Shown: piece by piece, positions 8,049-20,300 of the stretch | Layout: the number at the start of each line of letters is the position of its first letter | How positions within the stretch are numbered: the first letter of the stretch is position 1 | DNA from: Solirubrobacterales bacterium | GTDB lineage: Bacteria > Actinomycetota > Thermoleophilia > Solirubrobacterales > JACPNS01 | Assembly (NCBI GenBank): GCA_016185345.1 | Contig: JACPNS010000007.1 | Span: forward strand, 1-46,134 | Direction: 5' to 3' | DNA length: 46,134 bases | Notes under the pieces: generated by a model | Databases searched by the model: none | Seen by the model: the letters and a program-made list of their open reading frames with translations, nothing else | What the model was told of the DNA's origin: nothing | Translations under genes and position numbers: made by a program

Positions 8049-8075
8049 TTCGGCCACCCGGGCAGGGGGGCCGAA
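8049..8075 (+). terminator. Hairpin downstream of the G1P dehydrogenase gene
   Basis: TTCGGCC (8049-8055) pairs with GGCCGAA (8069-8075), and an inner CCC can pair with GGG across a short loop. It starts 18 nt after the stop at 8031. There is no T-run, so it is a candidate GC-type terminator only. Confidence 0.4.
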
Positions 8076-8347
8076 TGCTGCACTGAATCGACGCTCTTGC
8101 ACGCGGCTTATCCCGTGTACCAGGTCGTTCCTTACTCAAGGGTCAGACCGAAAGCGCCGACAGAAGGTTGTTACTGAGAATTTCAGACTTTTCAGGCAGA
8201 CGGGTCCGTCGATCGGACCCAAGCAGTGAAGGAAACCAACAAGGGATGCAGGGAATGCACGGATGTGCGCGGAGTCAGGGCGGCACCCAGGGCTGTCGTG
8301 TGACAGTTCGACCGAATCGATCGGTGGAGGCAAGGGTTCAGAACTAC
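8076..8347 (+). promoter_or_regulatory. Leader region of the giant secreted protein gene, with a perfect hairpin
   Basis: This gene-free stretch (part of the 316 nt between stop 8031 and the chosen start) holds a perfect 7-bp hairpin: GGGTCCG (8202-8208), loop TCGAT, CGGACCC (8214-8220). The giant gene's frame stays open back to 8168, but the encoded residues (Gly/Gln/Arg-rich) do not look like a signal peptide, so I read it as untranslated leader. I looked for known riboswitch cores and recognised none. No clear -35/-10 pair is visible. Confidence 0.35.
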
Positions 8348-11300
8348 GTGACAAGGACGTCGCGAATTGCTCTTCTCACCCTGACGACTCTGGTCGCGGC
8401 GTGCATTTTTTCGGTCGCGCTGTTTGCGCAGACTGCGAACGCGAACGTAACGACGACCCTTGACGCGCGGTACCAGCAGAACGGCACGACTACCGAGATC
8501 CCGAATCCGGTCGCCGGCTCGCACCCCGACTTTCGTCAGACCCTGAACATCGGAGGGACCGACGACCTCCAGCGCCTCGTGCTCGACTTCCCGCCCGGAC
8601 TGATCGGCGACCCGAACGCGATCGCGGCGGCCAGTCGCTGCACAGTTAATTACACCGGGGTTACTTCGTCGAGCGGCAGCCCGAGTTATGCGGGATGCCC
8701 TGCATCGAGTCGGGTCGGAACAATTCGCGCCGTCGCAGAATCCGGGCTCACGTGTTCGGACATCACCCTGACCGGCTCGATATATCTGCTCCAGAACCGG
8801 CCCACTGCCAATCCCGAGGTCCCCGCCTATCTCGGCATCAACCTCTCTGGTAGCGCGAACGTATGGCTCCTCTTCTGCGCAGGTCTCACCGCGAACATGA
8901 ACATGACCGCGAGGATCACGCTGCGTCCGACTGACCAGGGCCTGCGCGTCGAGATCATCGACGACCTGCCAAAGACAGACCCGATCATCGGCGGAGACAT
9001 CCGGATCAGGCAGATCGATGAGACGATTTCCGGCATGGCTCCAAGCGGTAAGCCATTTCTGACGGCGCCAACGCGTTGCGGCGCGTCCTCGAGCTGGGAT
9101 ACAAACGTCTTCACGCGGGCCTACTCGTCGAATACGAACACGAACGCGAGTATCGACGGCACCGCTTACTTGTCCGCGAGTTCGTCGCGAACCGGTACCT
9201 GCACGGCTGCGGCTGCGCCTGCACACACCTTCTCGCTCACGCAGACCAACACGCGGCCTGGTGCGCCCGTAGGGCTGCGCGCAGTTCTGAACAATCCGGT
9301 CCCCACGACCAATGTCAACCAGGCCCCGTATGCGAAGAGCTTCTCGTTGGTCCTGCCGGTCGGCATGAAGGTGAACCCGGCCATCGGCGCCCGCCTGGGT
9401 GGCCCCGGCGGTGGATGTACGGAGGCGCAGTTCCTCCGCGCGGATGCGAACAACCCGGTCACCGCAGCGACGCCCACCTGTCCTACGACCAGTGAGGTCG
9501 GAAACGTTGCAGTCACCGTGCCGGAAATCACGGGCGATCTTTCTGGTCGCATCTATCTCGGCGAGCCGCGCGCGGGCGACGCTGCGGCAGGCATTTACCG
9601 CCTCTATATAAACGCTGCGCGCGGCGGGGTTGTGACCAAGTTTCAAGGCACTGCAACCGTAAACGCCAGCAACGGCCAGGTGACGGTCGCGGTGGACAAC
9701 GTCAACACCTACTTCACCGGACTGCCGCAGTTCAACTATTCGAGGTTCGACATGGACTTCAACTCGAACTCGGCCGGTATCGGCTCGCCGAGTTCCGGCG
9801 CGGTGACCAACCCGCAGGATGGCCAGCAGATGCTCGTGAACCCGCAGTGGTGTGGAGTTCACACCGCGAGTGCCACGGTCGTGCCCTGGACCTCACCGAC
9901 GCAGTCGAATGAGACCTTCCCGACGAGCCTCACCACCGCCGCCGAAGCTGGCGCCCCCTGCGCCTTCAACACCTTCAACACGACGAACGTGACCTTCTCT
10001 GCGAGGATGACCAACCCCGGCACCGGCTCCGGCGGCACGCTCAACGCCCGAGCCGGTCAGCATTCGGACCTCACACTGAACGTGGCCCGGGCCGACCGCA
10101 CGGACAATCTCAAGAACTTGGTGTTCAAACTTCCGGTCGGGTACGCCGGCTCGGCAAACGCAGTACCGACCTGTTCAGGTATCACTTCGTCCTCGCTCGG
10201 GACGTGCACCAACGCGAACGCCCTCGGATCCGCCGCGGTCACGGTTGGCAATGGACCGACCACGATCGCGATGTCCAGCACGATCTACAACGTCGTGACC
10301 GACAACAGCTCGCAGACGGCCAAGCTGGCGATCGTCACCCCGGCGAATGTCGGACCGTTCAGCCTGGGCAACGTCATCAACTACTCGATCCTGACGCTCG
10401 ACAACGCAACGTCCTTCCGTCTGGTTTCGACAACCGACCTCACGCAATCGATCCTGGGAGTCCCGATCGATTACCGAAACATCGCGCTGACCCTGAACGG
10501 CATGGCTGGCGCAACGCCATTTCTGACCAATCCGTCGGAGACCTGCGGCCAGCCACTCGTGTTCGACGCGGCGATCACCGCGGCGGGCAACCCGAACGGC
10601 GCCTCCGGTACACCGACGACGCCTGGCCCGGCCATTACGCCAGCGAACTCAACCCCGCAGTCGCTCGACTGCACAACCAGCGTGCAGCCCTTCACCCCGG
10701 GACTCGCCGTAACGCCGACCACACTCGCGACTGCGCAGCCGACCGGACTGACGCTCACCGTTTCGCAGTCGCAGACTGCAGCGACCACGCAACAGTCCAC
10801 GATCAAGGACGTGACGGTCACGATGCCGACCGGCCTTGAGATCAACCCGGGATTCGCGGCGTCAGCGACGGCCTGCCCCACTGGAACGATCACGGCCGAC
10901 ATCGCCGCGAAGACCAACACCTGCGCCGGTACGGCCACGAAGATCGCCGATGTGACGGTCAACACTCCGTTGCTGGCGACGGCAGTGACCGGCCAGATGT
11001 ATCTCGAACAGCCGGGCGGAACACCCACGACTCGCTACAGGTTTGTTCTCTACATCAGCATGCCCGGCGGCATGATGATCGTCCGTGGCGGTGCGACGCT
11101 GAATGGCTCGAGCGCCGGCGGGGTTTCCGGCAGCACCGGGGCCGTGAACAGCGGAACTGGCCAGCTTGTCGCGACCTTCACGGGCCTTCCCGACGTGCCG
11201 TGGTCGTCGATGGCTCTCAACTTCAACAGCACGACGCCGATGTTCGTCAACTCCGACACGATCGGCACGCAGACCTTCACCGGCAGCTTTGCGCCCTACT

Positions 11301-14300
11301 CAACGAGTTCGTCCAACCCAGCGACGGCCACGGCGAGCTACTTGACCAACTACAACGGCACGGTTGGATCGATTGGCGCCGACCCCTGGGCGCCGACCTT
11401 CAGCCAGACAATTTCATCGACCGCGCCGAACGCACACCCGGACCTGAGCATGACGGTCAACCGATCGGAGAAGAGCCAGCAGCTCAGCTCGATCACGTAT
11501 GCACTGCCGTCTGGTTTGACTGGTGCTCCGGCGGCGGTCCCGACCTGCAGCCAGGTCCAGGCCGATGCGGCCGCCTGTCCAGCCAGCACCCGGATCGGTT
11601 CCCTCACGACGAGCGTCGGTTCGGCTCTCGTGGCGACGCCTGGCGTTGGTCTCGCAAGCCTCAGCGGAAACCTATACAACACGGCAGCAGCGGGCGCCCT
11701 CGCCAAGTTCACGGCGATCGTTCCGGTCGTACTGGGACCGTTCAATCTCGGTTCGATGACCCTTCCGGTCGCCGTTTCGATGAGACCCGCGACTGATCCG
11801 GACCCGTACGGCCTGAACGCCAGCGTCTCGCTGCCCAACCGCTACGAGGGCGTGAAGATCCGTTACCGCAGCCTCGCCGTGACGATCAACGGCGTTGCCC
11901 CCGGCAACGGCGCGAACTTCCTCACCAACCCGAGCCAGTGCGCAACGAGCAAGACGACGACGGCAACGATGACGTCGAATCTCGCGAACGTCGCCACCGG
12001 CACTCAGAGCTTCACGACCGGCGCCTGCGCTGGCGGATTCGGCGCAACGCCGCCGACGATCAGCGTTGCGAGCAACCCGGCGCCCGTCGCAGCTCAGGCC
12101 CCGATGGGAATCACCGCCAACGTCGCCAACGCGACCGGCAACCCAACCGTCAAGCGGATCAATATCACGATGCCCGCGGGCGTCACGTTGAACGCCGCAG
12201 TCGGAAACAGCGGGGCGAACACCACTTGTTCGACGGCGAACATCGACGCTGACACCTGCGGTTCGGCCACCGTCTACGGAACCGCCACGATGACTACTCC
12301 GCTGATCGCGGGCAGCTTCGTCGGCAACATCTATCTCGAGACGCCGACTACGACCGGCAACCCGGATGAGCGTTTCCGCGTCGCGATCATCGTGCCGCTG
12401 CCCGGGCAGAAGCTGATCATCCGCGGCAAGATCCGCGTCAACGGTGACACCACTGTGACCGCGGGCGGAACGGGATCGGTTGATACCGGAACGGGCGTCG
12501 TCACGGCCGACTTCGACAACCTGCCGGACCTCTCGTTCAACACCTTCAACGTCAACTTCAACACCGGTTCGCGCGCAGTCATGATCGCGCCGTCCCCCTG
12601 CTCGTCAACGAACACGATCACCGGTCAGCTCTACCCGTACAACAACCCGGCGACGAACGTCAGCAACAACTCGAACCTGAACAACAACAGTCCGTGTGTT
12701 GCAGCGACCTTCAATCCGACCTTCTCGGCGTCGGTCTCCAGCACTACCGCCGGAGCCAATCCCGACCTCACGATGGCCGTCACCAACTCGGGTGCCAACG
12801 TGGACGCGCTGCGCAGCGCGACCTTCCGCATGCCGACAGGCTTTGTCGCCAACACAAACAACGTCGCGCGCTGCACCCAGGCGGTTGCCACCGCCGGAAA
12901 CTGCGCCACCCCGGCAGTCGGTACGGCGACGATCGTCGTGGGAACCAACTCCGAGGGCTACTCGATGAGTGGTTCGATCTACAACGTCACGCCGAACGCC
13001 AACGAGCCGGCGCGCCTCCAGGCGATCATTCCGATCAACATCGGGCCGTTCGTGCTCGGCAAGTTCTCGGCACCTGTCTCGACCAGCCTGCGCTCTGACT
13101 ACGGCATCGACGCAACGGCCTCGCTGCCGCTGCGCTACGAGGGCGTCGAGGTTCGCGTGCGCTCACTGTCGGTCACGCTTTCCGGCACAGTCGGCGGCCA
13201 GCCGTTCGCACAGAACCCGAGCGTTTGCTCCACGGTCAGCACGTTCAACGCAGACCTTGGCAACGGCTCCACAACCGTCAACCGCGTATCGCCCTCGATC
13301 ACGATCAACGGCTGCCCGCGCGCCTTCGGTACCGCACCGACACTCGCGGTCACGCCGAGCACCACCCAGGCAGCCGACCCGGTCGGCCTGACCTTCAACA
13401 TCGGCTCTGCGGCATCCAACCCGACGATGAAGCGCGTCCAGATCGACTTCCCGACGGGCATGGAGATCAACCCGGCATTTGCCAACGGCCTGACGCCGTG
13501 CACCGCCCCGACGGTCGCAGGCTGCGCTGCGGCCAACTCGATCGGAACGGTCTCGCTGACCACTCCGCTGCTTTCGACCAGCCCGCTCTCGGGCAACGTC
13601 TACGTCGTCACGCCGGGCACGACTGCCGGCACCCGATACAAGGTCGTGATGATCGTCGATCTGCCCGGTACGAACGAGCTGATCGTTCAGGGCGCTGTCA
13701 CCGTCAACGGTTCGACCACGATCCCGACCGGCGGAACAGGTGCCGTTGACAGCGGCACCGGCAAGATCTATGCCGACTTCGACAACATCCCGGACCTCGG
13801 CTTCACCGCGATGGCGCTGACCTTCAACAGTGGAACCCGCGCGATGGTCGTGAACCCGGAAACCAACGGAACGCAGACGTTCACCGGAACCTTCACCAAC
13901 AACGCGGGCGGCGCAAACGTCACAGCCAGCCCGACCTATGCGACGACCGGCGCGAGCACCGCGTTCAACCCGTCGTTCACCGCCACGGCGTCGAGCTATG
14001 TCGCCAACGCGCACCCGACGCTGACGATGAACATCGGACGCGCCGACAAGTCCAAGCAGTTGAGGAACCTAGCGATCCGCCTGCCCGCAGGTCTGACCGC
14101 AAACACCGCGGCAGTTCCGCAGTGCACCCAGGCAAGCGCCGCCGCGGCAACGTGCGCGACCACCCAGGCGACCTCACAGGTCGGAACGATTCCGAGCGTC
14201 ACGATCGGCTCGGGCACCGAGACCTACAACGTCACCGGAGGAAAGATCTTCGCGGTCGTCCCGAACGCGACCGAGCCAGTTCGCTTCCAGGCGATCATTC

Positions 14301-17300
14301 CGGTCGTCGTCGGCCCCTACAACCTCGGAAACATGACAGTGCCGATCAACGGTTCGCTGCGCGGCTCGGACTACGGCATCGACCTTGCGACCACGCTTCC
14401 GACCCGCTACGAGGGCATCGCCGTCCGCATCCAGACGATGCAGATGGTCATCAATGGCACCGTCAACGCCGCCGATTACATGAACAACCCGAGCAAGTGC
14501 ACGGCAGGCTCAATCAGCGCCGACATGACTGCGGCCGACAGCACGCCCGACAGCTCGACCGCAAATAACTCGTCCGTCTACACGGCCACGGGCTGCCCGG
14601 TTGCCTTCGGAACCGCTCCGACCACGACGGTCTCCGGCATCAGCACTTCGACCCAGACCCCGACCGGCATGGTCGTGAGTGTCAACTCGGCGACCGGCAA
14701 CCCGTCGATCGGTGGCGTCAGGCTGACGCTCCCAGCGGGCATGTCGCTGAACCCGGCCGTGGGCAACAATGGCGCCAACACCACTTGCGCCACGGCCGTG
14801 ATCGACGCGATTACGCCGAGCACCGACGCATGCCCGGCCGCATCGCAGCAGGGCACTGTCTCGCTGACCACTCCGCTGCTCGCGGGTACATTCACCGGCA
14901 AGGTCTACCTCGAGTCGCCCGGCACGACCGCGGCCACTCGCTACAAGCTGGCGATCGTCGTCGCACTGCCCGGTCAGATGCTGATCGTGCACGGCTCGGC
15001 CACGGTTGACGGGTCGACGACGATCCCGACCGGCGGAACTGGCGCCAAGGACTCCGGCACCGGAGTCATCGTCGCCGACTTCCCGTCGATTCCGGACCTC
15101 GCCTTCAACAACCTGACGCTGACGCTGGCCACGAGCAACCGTTCGATGCTGATCACCCCTTCGACCTGTCAGGCAGGTTGGTCGATCGGCACGCAGATCA
15201 CGCCCAACGGCGGCGGCGCTGCAGTCAACGGCACGCAGAACTTCACCACCTCGGTCAACTGCACGCAGTCATTCGCGCCGACCTTCTCGGGCACGCTCAG
15301 CTCGTACGTTGCCGGCGCCAACCCGAACCTGACGATCGCTGTGACCAACGGCGGCAGCACAGTAAATTCGATCCGCAACTTCAATGTGAAGCTGCCGACC
15401 GGCCTCGTCGCCAACACGACGGCCGTCGCTCGCTGCCCGCAGGCAAGTGCCACGGCAGGAACCTGCGCATCGACCACCCCGAGCAGCGCGGTCGGAACGA
15501 TCACGACCACGATGGGCGGTAGCTCCGAGCAGCTCTCGCTGGGCGGCACCGTCTACAACGTCGTGCCGAACGCGACCGAACCCGCGCGCCTCGCCGCGCT
15601 CATCCCGGTCCTCGTCGGACCGTTCAACCTTGGCAACCTGCCGGTTGACATCTCGACCGCGCTGAACGACGGCTCCGCCGATTCCACCCGCACATACGCG
15701 GTTGATACCTTCTCGCAGCTGCCGACCAAGTACGAGGGCATCGACGTTCGCGTGCGCTCGCTGAGCCTGACGGTCAACGGCACCGTCGGCGGTCAGCCGT
15801 TCATGATCAACCCGAGCGCCTGCATCAGCAGCACGATCGGCGCCGACATCATCTCGCCGGACCCGATAACGGTGTCACGCACGACAGCGGCAAACTTCAC
15901 TGGCTGCAATCGCGCCTACACGACTGACCCGACCCTGACGGTCACGCCGTCCACCCAGGCCGCGGGCCAGCCGGTCGGCCTGCAGTTCGACCTCGGCACC
16001 AGCCTGACCAACCCGACGACCAAGAACATCAGGATCAACTTCCCGACCGGCTTCGAACTGAACCCGGCCGCAGGCAGTGGCCTGAACTACTGCTCAGCTG
16101 CGAACCTCGCCACGACCCCAGGTCAGACGACATGTGACGGCAACGGCTCGCGCCTGGGCACGGTCACGCTGACCACGCCTCTCCTTTCGGCACCGCAGAC
16201 CGGCGCCGTCTACCTCGAGCAGCCGGGCACGAGCGCAACGACTCGCTACAAGGCCGCCATCGTGGTCAAGCTTCCGAGCAAGGACCTGATCCTGTACGGC
16301 GCGATCACGTTGAACGGTTCGAGCACGATCCCGACCGGCGGCACCGGAGCGGTTGACTCGGGCACCGGCCAGATCGTCGCCGACTTCCCGGGCATCCCGG
16401 ACCTTGGTTTCACCAACATGCGCGTCGCCTTCAACAGCGGCAGCAACGCACTGTTCGTCAACCCCGAGGCCTGCACGCTGGCAACCTTCAGCGCAGACTG
16501 GACCCCGACGGGCACCGGCGCAGTCAGGAACGTCACCAACGGCTACACCCCGGACACCAACTGCGCCGCGCAGCCGTTCGCGCCGACCTTCAACGGCAGC
16601 GCGTCGCCGACGACCTCGGCCGCCAACCCTGACCTGACGCTCAACTTCGTCCGCCCGGACAACAACCGCGACCTGCGCAACATCGCGATCAGCCTGCCGA
16701 CCGGTCTCGTTGCCGCGACCAGCGCGACCTCGCTCTGCTCGCAGGCCACGGCCGCTGCCGGTGGTTGCGCCGCCAACCAAATCGTCGGAACGGTTTCGAC
16801 ATCGATCGGATCCGGCGCCTCGACCTACACACTCAATGGCTCGATCTACAACGTTGCTGCCAACGCATCCGAGGCGGCGCGGTTCAGCGCGATGATCCCG
16901 GTCGTCGTCGGTCCGTTCGACCTTGGCAAGCTGACGATCCCGGTCCCGGCGACGCTGCGTTCTGACCTTGGCGTTGACGCCACGGCTCAGCTGCCGACCC
17001 GCTACGAGGGCATCGCAGTCCGCATCCGCTCGATGCAGATGGTGCTCAACGACACCGCCAACGGCAACCCCTTCATGATCAACCCGAGCAAGTGCCAGAG
17101 CAACTCGGTTGGCGCTTCGATGACCTCTGACGGCGGATCGCCGGCAACTGTTGCGAGCAGCTTCAGCTACACGACAACTGGCTGCACCGGCTTCACGACG
17201 GCGCCGAGCCTGACCGTTGCCACGAGCAACTCGGTCCCGGCCGAGCCCGCAGGCCTGACATTCACGATCAACTCTGCGGCCAACAATCCGACGATGAAGC

Positions 17301-20300
17301 GCGTCCAGCTGACTTTCCCCAGCGGCATGGAGATCAACCCGGCCTTCGGCACGGGACTGACCGCCTGCCCGACCGCGACGATCAACGCCGGCGGCGCAGG
17401 TTGCCTCGCCAGCGCGACGCTCGCAAACGTCACGATGGTCACCCCGTTGCTCAACTCGAACCCGACCGGCAAGGTCTACCTCGAGTCACCGGGCACGACC
17501 GCAACCACGCGCTACAGGGTCGCGATGGTCATCGACCTTCCGGGTCAGAAGCTGATCGTGCGCGGCGCGATCACGATCAACGGCTCGAGCACGATCCCGA
17601 CCGGCGGCACCGGTTCAGTTGACTCCGGCACCGGCCAGATCAGCGCCGACTTCGACAACATCCCGGACCTCGGATTCACGAGCCTGACGATGGCCTTCAA
17701 CAGCGGCAACAACGCGATGGTCGTCAACCCCGAGACCTGCGCCAACAGCTTCGGCGCGACCTTCACGCCGAACTCCAACACGGGCGCAACCACCAACACC
17801 TCACCGTCCTACCCGCTGAGCGGCTGCGGCGCCTTCGGATTTGACCCGAGCTTCACGGCCAGCGTTGACAACACAGCGCCTGCCGGTCACCCGAACCTCA
17901 CCCTGAACGTCGCGCGCAGCGACAAACAGAAGACGCTCAAGTCAATGGCGATTCACCTGCCGACCGGCCTCGTGGCCAACACGTCGGCAGTCGCAACGCC
18001 TTGCACCCAGGCCAGCGCGGCAGCAGCAACCTGCGCCACGACGGCTGCGGGCTCGCAGGTCGGAAGCTTCACGACGAGCTTCGGCTCGGGTGCCTCGACC
18101 TTCTCGCTCGGCGGCGGCCAGATCTTCCAGGTCACGCCCAGCAGCACCGAGCCGGTTCGCTTCGCGGCGATCGTCCCGGTCGTCGTCGGTCCGTTCGACC
18201 TTGGCAAGCTGACGATCCCGGTCACGTCAAGCATCCGCGCCGACTACGGCATCGACGTCAACGCGACGATGCCGCAGCGCTACGAGGGCATCGCCGTCCG
18301 CCTGCGCACCCTCGCGATGACGCTGAACAGCACGGTCGGTGGCAACAACTACATGACCAACCCGAGCAAGTGTCAGAGCAACACGATCAGCGCTGAGTTC
18401 ACCGCTGGCGACAACAGCGTTGACACTTCAAGCGCAAACAACAGCTCGTCGTTCACGACTGCTGGATGCTCGGCAACCGTCCCGGCCTACAACCCGACGC
18501 TCAGCACTTCAGTCAACCCGACCACTGCTGGCGCTCCGACAGCACTGACCCTGGGTGTGGCCGTCCCGACCGATAGCGCAACGACCAACCGCGTGCAGGT
18601 CGCGCTACCGGTCGGCATGGAACTGAATCCGGGCGTCGGCAACGGCCTCGTCGCCTGCTCGACGATCGACACAGACGCATCGCCCACCAACCCGTGCAAG
18701 CTGACCAGCAGCAACATCGCGACGGTCACGCTGAACACGCCGCTGCTGCCCGGCGCTCAGACCGGTGAGGTCTACCTCGAAACCCCGGGCAACACGGCGT
18801 CAACTCGTTACAAGCTCGCTCTGGTCATCCACCTGCCGGGCAGGGACGTGGTCATCAAGGGCGGCACGCTCGTCAACGGTTCGACGACGATCGCACCGGG
18901 TGGCCTCGGTTCGACCGACCCGACCAGCACGGCTACCGGTCAGGTGACTGCCGACTTCCCGGGCATCCCGGACCTTGGCTTCACGAACATGTCGATCGCG
19001 TTCAACAGCGCAAGCAAGCTCTTCGTCAACCCGAAGAACGCCGCCACGCAAACAGTTCAGGGCACGCTGACGCCGAACTCAGACGCGACCACCAGGTCCG
19101 CGAGCGCAACGTTCTCGACGTCCGGCGGAACCAGCGCGATCACCGGCTGGAACCCGACCTTCAGTGCCGCGCTCAGCACGAGCGTTTCGGGGTCGAACTC
19201 GAACCTGACACTGAACCTTGGCAACCCGCTTGGAATGCAGGAGCTCAAGAGCTTCGGCGTCACCCTGCCGGTTGGACTCGTGGCCAATACGGCAGCCGTC
19301 CCGCGCTGCAGTCAGGCCGATGCCGACGCAGGAACTTGCGCCGCTGCGAACGCGGTCGGAACGGTCTCGACAACGTTCGGCTCCAGCAACATTCTCGCCG
19401 AGGACTTCACAGTCAGTGGCACGATCTACAACGTCATTCCGAACGCCGATCAGCCGGCGCGCCTGCAGGCCGTCATTCCGGTGCAGGTCGGACCGTTTGT
19501 TCTGGGCCAGCTGAGCGTTCCGGTTCCGACCGCTCTGAACCCCGATCTAACGGTCACGGCGAGCGCCTCGCTGCCGAGCCGCTACGAGGGGATCGCCGTG
19601 CGCGTCCGCTCAATGCAGATGACCATCCAGGGTCAGCCGAGCGGCAACAAGTTCCTCGTTGCTCCGAGCAAGTGCGGCTCCAGCAACATCTCCGGCACGC
19701 TCACTTCGGACACGAACAACAGCTCCACGTTGAGCTCAGCCATAAACATCACCGGTTGCCCGAGCAACTTCACCACAGGCCCGACAATTTCAGTCTCGAA
19801 CACCACGAACACGACCGCCGCCCCGACTGGCATGACGCTGCAGATCGACTCCGCGGCGAGCAACCCCACGATCGGCAGCGTTGTGACGACGATGCCGCTG
19901 GGAATGACCCTCAACCCGGCAGTCGCAAACCTCAACGGGGCAATCAGCGCCTGCCCGACGGCGACGATCAACGCACTGGCCTCAAACCCGAATGCCCCGG
20001 CCTGCCCGGCCGCCAGCAAGGTCGGCGACGTCTCGCTGGTCACGCCGCTCCTGCCCGGAACCAAGACCGGAGCGATCTACCTCGAAGAGCCCGGCAACAC
20101 CGCCGCCACGCGCTACAAGCTCGTGATGATCGTTGACCTTCCCGGCACGAAGCTGATCGTCCGCGGTTCGACCACCGTCAACGGCTCGAGCGACCTCGTC
20201 GGCGGCCTCGGAGCAACCGACGGTGGCAGCCCGACGGGCCGCATCGTCGCAAGCTTCAACTCGATTCCGGACCTCGGATTCACGCAGCTGATGATTGCCT

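Noticed and set aside
8032-8347. Possible riboswitch before the giant gene
   Set aside because: I looked for the cores of c-di-GMP, c-di-AMP and cobalamin riboswitches and did not recognise any; only simple hairpins are visible.
8192-9862. Long minus-strand open frame (556 codons) opposite the start of the giant gene, and similar antisense frames along it
   Set aside because: Composition is Arg/Val/Gly-rich with no recognisable domain; these arise from GC-rich codon bias opposite a real gene.
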